Of a stretch of 64,000 nucleotides of DNA, positions 46,539 through 55,193 are shown piece after piece; the first letter of the stretch is position 1, and the number at the start of each line of letters is the position of its first letter. Below the pieces are notes generated by a model that was given only the letters and a program-made list of their open reading frames with translations, was not told where the DNA came from and ran no database searches. Made by a program: the position numbers and the translations under genes. The DNA comes from Sediminibacterium sp. FEMGT703S (lineage in GTDB: Bacteria; Bacteroidota; Bacteroidia; Chitinophagales; Chitinophagaceae). The stretch covers positions 372,001 through 436,000 of the forward strand of contig PGCO01000002.1 in assembly GCA_002786355.1 (NCBI GenBank). The letters run 5' to 3'.

Positions 46539-46888
46539 TGAACAATTGGAAAGACATATTTAAAAAAAACACGGAGATATCTAACGAGGAATTGTTAAAA
46601 TACCTCGATAATGATATTTCGGAAGATGAAATGCATACCATCGAACAAAAAATGTCTGCTTCAGATTTTGAGAATGATGCATTAGAAGGGTTAGCGCAAT
46701 TCAAGTCTAGAGAAAAAATTATTTCAACAACCGATATAATCAATCAACAATTAAAAAAACAGATTGCTAAAAGTAATAAGAGAAAAAAGAAACGTAAAAT
46801 TGAAGACCAACAATGGCTAATTGCTGCAATACTGATTATTTTACTATTTAGTATTGCTGGTTATTTCTTAATACACTTCAATCGTTAA
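46538..46888 (+). CDS. Putative anti-sigma or sigma-partner membrane protein
   Basis: A 116-residue protein with a soluble acidic N-terminal part (EISNEELLKYLDNDISEDEMHTIEQ), a Lys/Arg-rich stretch (KSNKRKKKRKIED) and one C-terminal helix (about residues 92-111) with a short periplasmic tail. The layout resembles single-pass anti-sigma factors, and the start shares a base with the sigma-factor stop codon. No recognisable zinc anti-sigma motif (HxxxCxxC) is present, so the call rests on context and topology. Its stop overlaps the convergent cupin gene by 4 nt. Confidence 0.62.
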   Translation: MNNWKDIFKKNTEISNEELLKYLDNDISEDEMHTIEQKMSASDFENDALEGLAQFKSREKIISTTDIINQQLKKQIAKSNKRKKKRKIEDQQWLIAAILIILLFSIAGYFLIHFNR

Positions 46889-47385
46889 GCCCTACAAAAA
46901 GATTTAATTAACGAAACCTGTGCTGGAAACTGGCTAGTCAATTCGGCAGCATTTGCCAATTCAAAATCGGCAAAATCAAAACCAGGTGCAACCGTACAAC
47001 CCACCAATGAATAGTTGCCATTCGTTTTTGAAGCAAACCAAGCACCAGCTGGAACGATAGCCTGGTATTGCTCTCCTATCGCAATATTGTTGCCCAATTT
47101 TATTAGCTCATAATCTCCATTGGCATGCAATACATGAATATCAACTGAATCCCCAGCATAAAAATGCCAACATTCATCAGATTGAATACGATGAAAAGCA
47201 GAGAAAGAATTTTCTACCAACAAAAAATAAATGGCAGTTGAAAAACTACGACTCCCTTTAAATCTTTCTGGTATACTATTCGAAGGAATATGCTCCGTTG
47301 ATCTATACGTTTCTTTATAATACCCACCTTCCGGATGTGGCAATAATTGATAAAATTCAATAAGTTGTTCAACGATTAGATTCAT
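46885..47385 (-). CDS. Cupin-like DUF985 family protein
   Basis: A 166-residue soluble protein of the DUF985/cupin-5 family. The family pattern is clear: LIEFYQLLPHPEGGYYKETYRS, STAIYFLLVENSFSAFHRIQSDECWHFYAGD (candidate metal His and Glu), VPAGAWFASK, and GCTVAPGFDFADFELA. These proteins have the cupin beta-barrel; their reactions are mostly unknown. It faces away from amtB, with 190 nt between the two starts. Confidence 0.9.
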   Translation of the reverse strand: MNLIVEQLIEFYQLLPHPEGGYYKETYRSTEHIPSNSIPERFKGSRSFSTAIYFLLVENSFSAFHRIQSDECWHFYAGDSVDIHVLHANGDYELIKLGNNIAIGEQYQAIVPAGAWFASKTNGNYSLVGCTVAPGFDFADFELANAAELTSQFPAQVSLIKSFCRA

Positions 47386-47490
47386 TGATAGTAAAATTTA
47401 TTGGCACATAATTACAAAAACAAATTAAAAACACCTGATTTAAAACCCACAAACAGGTAAATGAAGACTTTTATAAACATATAAATAAAA

Positions 47491-47498
47491 TACATTTG
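47491..47498 (+). promoter_or_regulatory. -7 promoter box TACATTTG upstream of amtB
   Basis: An exact TAnnTTTG match, 77 nt upstream of the amtB ATG, predicting a leader of about 70 nt. The region 47386-47575 is very AT-rich, with no other site I can support; no NtrC-type sigma-54 element is evident. Confidence 0.5.
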
Positions 47499-47575
47499 TA
47501 CTTTAAAATTGTTTTTTGAGCAAATTTCATAATTTCACTCTAAAATAATATATATTTAAATTTATTTTAATTAAT

Positions 47576-48943
47576 ATGTATCAGAAGAAATTGAACTTTT
47601 ATAATGTGGCACCTTTTGTCATTTTATTAATCATTGCAGTATTAGCCATATTTGTTCCCGCTGAACTAAGCTTTGTGGATACAAAAAATATGTATAATGG
47701 AGCTGATATTGCCTGGATTATCATGGCGACGGCTTTGGTCTTTTTAATGACTCCTGGGCTGGCATTTTTTTATGGTGGGATGGTACACAGAAAAAATGTG
47801 ATTTCAACAATGATAAAAAGCGTTGTTGCAACTGGTGTTGTTTCAATTATTTGGGTTACAGTTGGCTATAGTCTATGTTTTGGAGAATCCTTAGGCGGAT
47901 TAATTGGAAACCCTACAACCCATTTGTTTATGAAAGGAATAAACAGTGGTGCTCCCTGGAGTTTAGCTCCAACTATTCCGCTAGGCTTATTTGCAATGTT
48001 TCAACTAATGTTTGCGATTATTACCCCAGGATTAGTGGTAGGAGCCGTTGCGGAAAGAGTAAAATTCACTTCTTATATTTTATTCATTGTGCTATTTAGT
48101 CTTTTGGTATATGCTCCTTTGGCTCATTGGACATGGCATCCAGAGGGATTCTTATTCAAAATGGGCGCACTTGATTTTGCAGGCGGAACAGTGGTACATA
48201 TTTCTGCAGGATGCGCTGCTTTAGCAGGCGCTTTGGTGCTAAAAAGAAGAAAAGCACATCTAGACCAAATTGAAATACCACCAGCAAATATTCCCTATGT
48301 ATTGATTGGTACAGGTTTACTTTGGTTTGGCTGGTTTGGATTTAATGCAGGATCTGCATTAGGAGCCAATGCATTAGCGGTTTCGGCATTTGCAACCACC
48401 AATACAGCCGCTGCTTCAGCTGGTTTGTCTTGGATGTTTTTTGATGTGATGAGAGGAAAAAAGCCATCAGTTTTAGGATTTTGCATTGGAGCAGTTGTTG
48501 GACTTGTAGCTATTACCCCATCAGCTGGATTTGTTGCAGTACCTCAGAGTATTTTTATCGGGTTTATCGCGGCCATTATTTCGAATTATGCTGTTTTCTT
48601 AAAATCCAAGTCATCTTTAGATGACACATTAGATGTTTTTCCCTGCCATGGAGTTGGTGGAATGGTTGGCATTTTAATGACAGGAATATTTGCGAGTAAG
48701 TCAGTAAATGGAATTGGCGATGATGGATTACTTTACGGGAACACCGCTTTCTTTTTCACGCAAGTGAAAGCCCTTTTTATTGCAGTAGCATATAGTTTTA
48801 CGGTATCCCTAGGTATTTTCAAATTAATTAGTATCATGCTACCACTAAGGGTAAGTTCTGAAGAAGAAGAATTAGGATTAGACGCAACTCAACACAATGA
48901 AAAATACCTTCAAGGAACCCTCTTGGTTGCTGAGAATGATTAA
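47576..48943 (+). CDS. amtB: Ammonium transporter AmtB
   Basis: A 455-residue inner-membrane ammonium channel with about eleven helices. Family marks include WIIMATALVFLMTPGLAFFYGGMV, the twin-histidine region (first His in YAPLAHWTWHPEGFL, second in CHGVGGMVGILMTGIFA), GGTVVHISAGCAALAGALVL, and IPYVLIGTGLLWFGWFGFNAGS. It is present without an adjacent glnK regulator gene, unlike many bacterial loci. The N-terminus has a short extension before the first helix. It stands alone as a transcription unit. Confidence 0.95.
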   Translation: MYQKKLNFYNVAPFVILLIIAVLAIFVPAELSFVDTKNMYNGADIAWIIMATALVFLMTPGLAFFYGGMVHRKNVISTMIKSVVATGVVSIIWVTVGYSLCFGESLGGLIGNPTTHLFMKGINSGAPWSLAPTIPLGLFAMFQLMFAIITPGLVVGAVAERVKFTSYILFIVLFSLLVYAPLAHWTWHPEGFLFKMGALDFAGGTVVHISAGCAALAGALVLKRRKAHLDQIEIPPANIPYVLIGTGLLWFGWFGFNAGSALGANALAVSAFATTNTAAASAGLSWMFFDVMRGKKPSVLGFCIGAVVGLVAITPSAGFVAVPQSIFIGFIAAIISNYAVFLKSKSSLDDTLDVFPCHGVGGMVGILMTGIFASKSVNGIGDDGLLYGNTAFFFTQVKALFIAVAYSFTVSLGIFKLISIMLPLRVSSEEEELGLDATQHNEKYLQGTLLVAEND

Positions 48944-48988
48944 TAAAATTGAGCCGATACAATCACTTCCTTTAGTATTATTCTGCAA

Positions 48989-49009
48989 ATTATAATTCAC
49001 AGTTATAAT
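48989..49009. repeat. AT-only inverted repeat downstream of amtB
   Basis: ATTATAA-TTCACAG-TTATAAT forms a 7-bp inverted repeat 46 nt after the amtB stop and 29 nt before the next -7 box. It could be an operator or a weak terminator, but it has no GC pairs and no clear T run. Confidence 0.3.
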
Positions 49010-49037
49010 CCCCCCAAAAAACAGTTCTTATTGCATT

Positions 49038-49045
49038 TATATTTG
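49038..49045 (+). promoter_or_regulatory. -7 promoter box TATATTTG for the DUF6268-like gene
   Basis: An exact TAnnTTTG match, 23 nt upstream of the ATG at 49069, predicting a leader of about 19 nt. Confidence 0.6.
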
Positions 49046-49068
49046 TAGCAGAAAAATAAGCGGCAATT

Positions 49069-50088
49069 ATGCAAAAAATAGTATTGGTTTTCTCCTTGTT
49101 TCTTTCAATTGGAGCAACAGCACAAGTAGATACAACAGACTTAATTGACTATAGTAAATTTGGTGACGCAGAGGGTGTAAAAAGATACAGCACCCAAAAA
49201 GTCTTAAACCAAGTTCCACAAAGAATACTAAGTATTGGATATGAATACCAGGGTGGGTTTGTACTTCCGGGGGTTCCTCTAGGCGCATTATTGCCTGCAT
49301 TCCAAGACTTTCAAGTTAAACAGGTATCCGCTATTCGGGCTCAAGCAAATATTCCTGTTATTTCTACCAACAAAATTATTTGGCAGTTGGGAGCTAATTA
49401 CTGGTCTAGTAAGTATTCAATTGAAAATCCTGGCAGTAATGAATTTGCTAGCAGATTGAATAATCGTTCAATGACTTCTGCTGGAATAAACACAACGATT
49501 TTTAAGCCATTGAATGAGAAAAACTTTTTGATTTTTCAAGCAAGTGCAGACTTCAATGGAGTATTTAACCAACTCAGTGAACTTAATGGCAAAGCGCTTA
49601 CCATTAGCGGTACTGCTATTTACGGATGGAAGAAATCTGAAAAAAATATGATTGGTGTAGGTCTTTCAAGAACCTATCGTGCAGGACAAATTTTACATAT
49701 ACCTGTATTGTTATGGAATAAAACATTTAACGATCGATGGGGTATGGAATTATTACTCCCAGCTCGTGGTCATTTAAGGTATAATTTTTCTACTTCCAAT
49801 ATACTACAATTGGGATTTGAGTTAGAAGGGAATCAATTTATGATGAATTTACCCAATAGCACCAATGGCAATGTATTTATTCAACGTGGAGAATTGAAAC
49901 CAAGAATTATTTGGGATAAAAAAATCAGTGGTTTTATCTGGCTAAGTGCTCAAGCAGGATTAAGATACAATTGGCGCTTCGATGTAATGAATGAGTACAA
50001 CGGAAAAAGTGATATGCAAAGATATTTCACTAGTAATTTAGGCAACCCCTTATACTTTAATATTAGCTTGAACTTTGTTTCTCCGTAG
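49069..50088 (+). CDS. Outer-membrane beta-barrel protein (DUF6268-like)
   Basis: A 339-residue exported protein with a signal peptide (about residues 1-19, ending ATAQ). The mature part is a series of amphipathic beta strands with alternating hydrophobic residues, typical of an outer-membrane barrel, and it ends with an aromatic-containing strand (LYFNISLNFVSP). Sequence features (RILSIGYEYQGGF, GMELLLPARGHLRYNFS) resemble DUF6268 proteins of Bacteroidota. Its role, possibly a porin or an assembly factor, is unknown. It has its own promoter and converges on the DUF2147 gene. Confidence 0.72.
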   Translation: MQKIVLVFSLFLSIGATAQVDTTDLIDYSKFGDAEGVKRYSTQKVLNQVPQRILSIGYEYQGGFVLPGVPLGALLPAFQDFQVKQVSAIRAQANIPVISTNKIIWQLGANYWSSKYSIENPGSNEFASRLNNRSMTSAGINTTIFKPLNEKNFLIFQASADFNGVFNQLSELNGKALTISGTAIYGWKKSEKNMIGVGLSRTYRAGQILHIPVLLWNKTFNDRWGMELLLPARGHLRYNFSTSNILQLGFELEGNQFMMNLPNSTNGNVFIQRGELKPRIIWDKKISGFIWLSAQAGLRYNWRFDVMNEYNGKSDMQRYFTSNLGNPLYFNISLNFVSP

Positions 50089-50103
50089 CTAAATAAAAAT
50101 AAA

Positions 50104-50586
50104 TTATTTAGCTATCTGCTTAGTCCAGGTATCTGTTCTACCAATAAGTGATACACCAATGTATCCTCTTACTTCAAGGGTATTTGCGTTAAGCATTTTG
50201 ATAGTGCAAGAATAGGTATTACCGTTTTTAGGATCGTAAATATTACCGTCTTCCCATACATTTTTTTCTTTGTACGAGAAGCCCCAAATATTAACTAATC
50301 CTAAAATAGGTCTTGTACGAGATGCTTCATCAGAATGATTCTTGTCAACTTTTGGTTTGCCAGTTTCAGGATCATTGGGTTCTTTTAACCAAACAATTTT
50401 ACCTTGGAATTTCTCCCCGTTTTTATAAATTTTAACCATTGCATTCCCATCTCCTGTTTTCCATACACCCACTATGGCGCTGGATTCCTCTTGTAATGGA
50501 ACAAAAGCACTACTGATGAAAAGTAAAGCTATACAGCTAATGGTAGCAAAAATGTAATTTCTAAAATTTGATTGGTAATTAAGCAT
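50104..50586 (-). CDS. DUF2147 exported protein
   Basis: A 160-residue exported protein. The signal sequence is YIFATISCIALLFISSAFV, and the mature domain matches DUF2147: IVGVWKTGDGNAMVKIYKNGEKFQGKIVWL, PILGLVNIWGFSYKEKNVWEDGNIYDP, TYSCTIKM and LEVRGYIGVSLIGRTDTW. The function is unknown. I place the start at the ATG at 50586. A longer frame from 50670 would run through the -7 box at 50619-50626 and have no signal peptide of normal form. Confidence 0.85.
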   Translation of the reverse strand: MLNYQSNFRNYIFATISCIALLFISSAFVPLQEESSAIVGVWKTGDGNAMVKIYKNGEKFQGKIVWLKEPNDPETGKPKVDKNHSDEASRTRPILGLVNIWGFSYKEKNVWEDGNIYDPKNGNTYSCTIKMLNANTLEVRGYIGVSLIGRTDTWTKQIAK

Positions 50587-50618
50587 AGTACTAAGATGAT
50601 TAAAGTTGTATATAAAAC

Positions 50619-50626
50619 CAAAAATA
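50619..50626 (-). promoter_or_regulatory. -7 promoter box TATTTTTG for the DUF2147 gene
   Basis: An exact TAnnTTTG match on the minus strand, 32 nt upstream of the ATG at 50586. It supports the shorter reading of this gene. Confidence 0.6.
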
Positions 50627-50745
50627 AAAAACTCAGCGGCCAAAAACAGCAAACAAAATAAATTTAACACACTTTACAACCACTGAGAATATTCAGAATG
50701 AAAATTAGCAAAACCATTATAATTTTTTATGGTTTCTTTTAAAAC

Positions 50746-53154
50746 TCATCGAGCAATTACTTTTTCCAATCGAACCAATTTTCCTTGTTTATTAAACCCT
50801 TCAACAATTACCCTATAACGAGTCGTTACATCGTTGTTATTAAACTTAAATTTAAAGGAACCCATTGCTCCTCCATCCAATTGAATAGATGGATTCCAAT
50901 AAAGGGTTTTACGAATATCCTTATTGGGCTTTTTACGATCATCTTGATAAATCAAGCTATTCTCCCAATTCATTGGCCTTGAATATCCTTCTAATTGAAC
51001 CCGACGCAAGCTGGAAAAATCATAGTTTTTAGGCTCATCCCCTCTTTTCGTATACACCACAATTGCTCCACCTGAACCACCTAAATAAGCACCATAAAAT
51101 GGCGGACGAAATACTTTTATAAATGCTACATCAGCCATTGGAATATTATTAAGTACACGGGTATCTTGTAATTGAACTTCATTTAAAAAAACAGCCGTAT
51201 TATCCCCTCGCCATGTAACAGTAGGTGTACCAAAATCATCTAATCGAATTTGCAAACCAGCAACCCTTCCTTGTAAATAAGCAAATACTGAAGACATCAT
51301 GATTGCACTGTTATCACCAGCAATATCAAACTTGATACCATCTGAAGTAAACATTCCAGTAGTATATTTTTCATCCATTATCTCTATTTTAGATTTAACA
51401 TTAGTAGTTACTACAACATCTTCCAAGGTTTTTGTAGCAAGCAATGAATCTAAGAAACGTTTTTCAGCTGCATATTTTTGTTGTATCAATAATAAAGAAT
51501 CACTTGAAGGTGCTATTTGTAATGAAGGCACACGCATGACCTGATTGGGCTTAGCAGACAACAAATTGGTTTGCATTTGTACCTTATTCTCATTCGTGAT
51601 TACAATTTTATTGGGTTGTAGATATACTGTAACACTATCATAATAAAATACATCTTCTTGTTTAAAACTTCCATCATTTTCCAATTCCAATGACATCATT
51701 TGCTTTTCCTCGTCGTTGGTACTCAAGATAAGATTCATGGTACCTGCTTTTTTGGTTCTACGTTCACCCAAATTGGTAATCTGTCCACTGATTGTAATGA
51801 AAGAATTTTCTTTTTTTGCTTTTATTGGAATTAGCTTACCAGCAATCGCATCATTAATATTGGGGTACCAAATATCTTGTGCTTGTAACCACTGATCTAT
51901 TGCACGATAATTTTGTTGTTCGGCCCATGTAACTGCAAGATGAACTTGTGATGGAGCAGACTTAAATATCTCTGTTCCCATTAATTGATAAATACTTTTA
52001 TTTGAATCAGCTTCATCAAAATCTGCGTCTGTAACAGAAAGCGATAAACTAGTTAGCAAGCTGTCTTGTGATACAAGTGTAAAAACATTCCCTCCTTTTT
52101 TTTCAAAATTCAAAGTATCTATCGTTAATGAAAGAGCGGCTGATTCAGGTTGATGCAAAAAGAATACCCTTTGTCCTAAAACATTTTTATCCTCATCAAA
52201 CCAAATCAATCGATGAAATCCAGTTGGGAAGCTGTCCGTGCGGATTCTTCCCTTTAACCTTAATTTTTGTTGCAGTGATACACTAGTTTCTAGTAAGAGT
52301 TCATCCTTATGCATTAATGCAATCAACAGCTTTTGATTTGAAAGACTAGCATCTGTTGTCCTTTGGACTATAAATGAATGGTCTACAGGATCAAATCTAA
52401 GCGCTACACCATTATCTAAAACTTTTGGAAGGGCTTGTTGTGCCCAACTGCCATTGGGCATTTCGGCTTGAATATAATAAGAATCCGAAGTTGTAGGTGT
52501 GATTTCAACTTGACCCCACCCATAAGGTGCGGTTGAAACTAAACTAACTACTTGCCCATTTGGATCAACTATTCTGCAATTCATTGCCAAGGGTAAATCA
52601 TTGCCATTACTTGTACGAATGGTCAAAATGGAAGGAATCCCCTTTATCCAAGTACCTCCTTCCGGCTCAGCCTTGATTTGTAATCCAACAGGACTATTAT
52701 CAGGAGATAAAACAGCTTGGTTAGCTTGTAATACCCTAAAAGAACTCACTAAAAAAGGAGTTGGATTTTGTTCCTGCATCCAAGCGGTAAACAATTTCAT
52801 GTAGACCCACTGACCAGCATATTTTTCGGGAATTTGAAAGTCCCCTGCTGCTAATCCCATGATGGAAGGAAGAATTTGACGAGAGATGTATTTACCATCT
52901 TGATCATACCATTCTGCGTAAACATTTTTAGTAAACTGGCTAGGACCATCTTTACTCATCAGATAAACCTTATAAAAAATTTTGTCTCCGGAAGCATATT
53001 GTTGCTGATTGCTATGAACGTATGCTTTCTCAGGTAGATAACTAGAAAAATAATTTTGAAGCGGATCTTTTATTATAGGCTGACCCATTGTAGTAGCCGA
53101 AAAAATCAAAAAAAGAGGAATCAAAAAGAAGGATAATTGGTTCAGCTTAAACAT
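50746..53154 (-). CDS. Exported MG2-domain protein with TonB-plug-like domain
   Basis: An 802-residue exported protein (signal peptide about residues 1-24, ending TTMGQ). The N-terminal part resembles alpha-2-macroglobulin MG1/MG2 modules (PEKAYVHSNQQQYASGDKIFYKVYL), followed by several beta-sandwich regions. Residues about 590-720 match a TonB-dependent receptor plug (LEDVVVTTNVKSK, VFAYLQGRVAGLQI, GSGGAIVVYTKRG), but no 22-strand barrel follows. The protein ends in a short beta-rich region. Such MG2-plug proteins are common in Bacteroidota; their role at the outer membrane is unclear. It is not next to a SusD-like gene. Confidence 0.8.
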   Translation of the reverse strand: MFKLNQLSFFLIPLFLIFSATTMGQPIIKDPLQNYFSSYLPEKAYVHSNQQQYASGDKIFYKVYLMSKDGPSQFTKNVYAEWYDQDGKYISRQILPSIMGLAAGDFQIPEKYAGQWVYMKLFTAWMQEQNPTPFLVSSFRVLQANQAVLSPDNSPVGLQIKAEPEGGTWIKGIPSILTIRTSNGNDLPLAMNCRIVDPNGQVVSLVSTAPYGWGQVEITPTTSDSYYIQAEMPNGSWAQQALPKVLDNGVALRFDPVDHSFIVQRTTDASLSNQKLLIALMHKDELLLETSVSLQQKLRLKGRIRTDSFPTGFHRLIWFDEDKNVLGQRVFFLHQPESAALSLTIDTLNFEKKGGNVFTLVSQDSLLTSLSLSVTDADFDEADSNKSIYQLMGTEIFKSAPSQVHLAVTWAEQQNYRAIDQWLQAQDIWYPNINDAIAGKLIPIKAKKENSFITISGQITNLGERRTKKAGTMNLILSTNDEEKQMMSLELENDGSFKQEDVFYYDSVTVYLQPNKIVITNENKVQMQTNLLSAKPNQVMRVPSLQIAPSSDSLLLIQQKYAAEKRFLDSLLATKTLEDVVVTTNVKSKIEIMDEKYTTGMFTSDGIKFDIAGDNSAIMMSSVFAYLQGRVAGLQIRLDDFGTPTVTWRGDNTAVFLNEVQLQDTRVLNNIPMADVAFIKVFRPPFYGAYLGGSGGAIVVYTKRGDEPKNYDFSSLRRVQLEGYSRPMNWENSLIYQDDRKKPNKDIRKTLYWNPSIQLDGGAMGSFKFKFNNNDVTTRYRVIVEGFNKQGKLVRLEKVIAR

Positions 53155-53371
53155 AAAAAACGAGCATTGGATTTAAAGATGAATTCTCAGTTTAAATTAT
53201 CACAAATTCTTTGCCAAAACATTAGAATTTGTTCTAATAATTGAAATTAAATAAATTAAAAATAAATATCACATTTCGCAATATACAGAACAGCTATATA
53301 GACTTCAGTCAAATAGTAATTATGTTGCAATTCGCTTAAAACTAATGATCAAACTTATTGAGTATACTATC

Positions 53372-53403
53372 AAAAAAATGGCTCAGATAAAATCTGAGCC
53401 ATT
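53372..53403 (-). terminator. Intrinsic terminator of tmRNA
   Basis: AATGGCTCAGAT-AAA-ATCTGAGCCATT (53377-53403) is a perfect 12-bp hairpin. On the minus strand it is followed by seven T residues (53372-53378, A on the plus strand), and it starts 28 nt after the tmRNA 3' end. The rest of the 53155-53431 gap is AT-rich, with no gene that I can support. Confidence 0.88.
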
Positions 53404-53431
53404 CACTTTAATCTTGGGAAAGATTCCCACT

Positions 53432-53803
53432 TGGTGGAGCCGACCGGACTCGAACCGGTGTCCAAACATCGTGACCATTAGCTTTCTACATGCTTATTTC
53501 TTTATTAGTTGTCGGCAATGCACCGGAAAAGAACAAACCAATGCATTACTTAGCTGAATAAGCTTAGTCAACAGGCACAGCCTACTGTTGCAGCATCTCC
53601 TTTTGTTTTGAGTCGGCGGCGGCACCTGGAAAGAAGCGAACCTGTGCGGCGGCCCAAATGGTTACTTAATCACTGATTAAGCAGCCATGGCATACTGAGT
53701 ATTGCCAATTAATGGTTGAATATTCAGATTAAAGTGCTAATTATCCAACGCACTGCATGCTTACACCAACCGTAACCTATGCTGTCAAAACCAAAACGGC
53801 CCC
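53432..53803 (-). ncRNA. ssrA: tmRNA (transfer-messenger RNA)
   Basis: A 372-nt one-piece tmRNA that rescues stalled ribosomes. The 5' end is GGGGCCGTTTTGGTTTTGAC and the 3' end is GGTTCGAGTCCGGTCGGCTCCACCA read as a T arm, acceptor strand and encoded CCA (53432-53434). The acceptor strands GGGGCCG and CGGCTCC pair with one G-T. The embedded tag reading frame is at 53677-53706. Interior sequence forms the expected pseudoknot-rich region, not resolved here. The gene lies 7 nt after the rseP stop; its promoter must lie inside the rseP 3' end, where I see no perfect -7 box. Confidence 0.95.
53677..53706 (-). other. tmRNA proteolysis-tag reading frame (GNTQYAMAA)
   Basis: Within tmRNA the minus strand reads GGC AAT ACT CAG TAT GCC ATG GCT GCT TAA, giving the tag (A)GNTQYAMAA. 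The last residues normally form the ClpXP/ClpAP degron, most often ALAA in bacteria; here Met replaces Leu. The resume codon is GGC. Confidence 0.88.
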
Positions 53804-53809
53804 GTAAGT

Positions 53810-55159
53810 CTATTTAAATAATCTCCAGAAGTCTAACCCCAAAGCGTATGCCATTAATCCCATCAACAGAATCATTCCTGCCATTTGGGCATATTCCATG
53901 AATTTATCGCCAGGTTTTCTTCCAGAAACCATTTCATACAATGTAAATAAAGCATGACCTCCATCTAATGCCGGAATTGGCAGAATATTCATGAAGGCCA
54001 AAACGATAGAGAAAATACCAGTCAAAGTCCAAAAACGCTCCCAATCCCAAACCCCTGGGAAAGTATTTCCAATACTAATAACACTACCCAAAGAATCGCT
54101 CGCGTTTACCTTACCTGTAAACAATTGCTTTAATCCTGTTACATAACGATCTAAGGTTTCCCAACAACGGGTAAATCCAATAGGTACAGAAGCCATTAAA
54201 TCATATTGAATATGTTCGGTACCTAATATTGCCAAAGGACTAACTTGAAAAAATCCAATTGCGCCTTTATCATTTACCAAGGCTTTAATTTGTACAGTGT
54301 CTTTGCCTCTAATTGCGGTTAATTGCGCAACGGTATTTGCAGCGGCTTTCTTTAACTGATCAAACTCATGGTAGTAAGTGAAAGATTTACCATTCATGGC
54401 AATCAAAGTGTCTCCTTTTTTTAATTCTCCCGCATTAAAAACAGCAGATTTACTAACAGAATCAACAATCACTGGATATTGAGGAATCAACATCCCACTA
54501 AATTTTTTCTGTTCTATAATTTTTTGCATGAAGCTTTCAGGAACAACAATATCCAATGATTGCCCATCTCTAATTACGGTTAATTTTTTGGCTTCAGTTA
54601 ATACCAATTCAGATTCGATGGTACCAAAATTGACAATTGGTTTACCATCCATAGCAACTACATTATCGCCATCTTTCAAACCGATAGACTTACCCAATGA
54701 ATCTACATGAACACCATATTTAAGATTCTTTACAGGCAATTGTTCATCTCCCCAATACCAAGTAATTCCGATGAAAATAACAATGGCTAAAATAACATTC
54801 ACAACAACCCCGCCAACCATGATGATTAATCTTTGCCAAGCTGGTTTAGACCTGAATTCCCAAGGTTCTGCGGGCTTTTTCATTTGCTCTTTATCCATAC
54901 TCTCATCAATCATCCCAGCAATTTTTACATAGCCCCCAAAAGGAATCCAACCTAACCCATATTCAGTTTCGCCTTTTTTCTTCTTAAATAAGCTAAACCA
55001 AGGATCAAAGAATAAATAAAATTTATCTACCCTGCAACCAAACCATTTTGCAGGCAAAAAATGTCCTAGTTCGTGTAATACAACCAAAATGGAGAATGAT
55101 AAAATAAACTGGCCAGCTTTTACTCCAACACTCGCCCAATCAATAGCTAATAACATCAT
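53810..55159 (-). CDS. rseP: RseP-type site-2 zinc metalloprotease
   Basis: A 449-residue intramembrane protease that cleaves anti-sigma factors and leftover signal peptides. The zinc motif HExxH is in LVVLHELGHFLPAKW; the third ligand is in LPIPALDGGHALF. Two periplasmic PDZ-like regions lie between (VDSLGKSIGLKDGDNVVAMDGKP and AVFNAGELKKGDTLIAMNGK). GLGWIPFGGYVKIAGM is the conserved membrane-surface loop. There are four main helices. ATG codons at 55159 and 55156 are both possible. It follows dxr by 34 nt, and tmRNA follows it. Whether it serves the ECF system at 45975 is unknown. Confidence 0.94.
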   Translation of the reverse strand: MMLLAIDWASVGVKAGQFILSFSILVVLHELGHFLPAKWFGCRVDKFYLFFDPWFSLFKKKKGETEYGLGWIPFGGYVKIAGMIDESMDKEQMKKPAEPWEFRSKPAWQRLIIMVGGVVVNVILAIVIFIGITWYWGDEQLPVKNLKYGVHVDSLGKSIGLKDGDNVVAMDGKPIVNFGTIESELVLTEAKKLTVIRDGQSLDIVVPESFMQKIIEQKKFSGMLIPQYPVIVDSVSKSAVFNAGELKKGDTLIAMNGKSFTYYHEFDQLKKAAANTVAQLTAIRGKDTVQIKALVNDKGAIGFFQVSPLAILGTEHIQYDLMASVPIGFTRCWETLDRYVTGLKQLFTGKVNASDSLGSVISIGNTFPGVWDWERFWTLTGIFSIVLAFMNILPIPALDGGHALFTLYEMVSGRKPGDKFMEYAQMAGMILLMGLMAYALGLDFWRLFK

Positions 55160-55193
55160 ATAAAACCCCTTGTTTTTTGCTCAATTAAATTGT

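Noticed and set aside
47440-47462. ACCTG...CAGGT hairpin upstream of amtB
   Set aside because: Five pairs around a large loop in AT-rich DNA are expected by chance.
53345-53557. A 70-codon plus-strand frame with the segment WWSRPDSNRCP
   Set aside because: It runs antisense across the tmRNA 3' end and its terminator. This peptide is the usual false translation of tRNA or tmRNA 3' ends.
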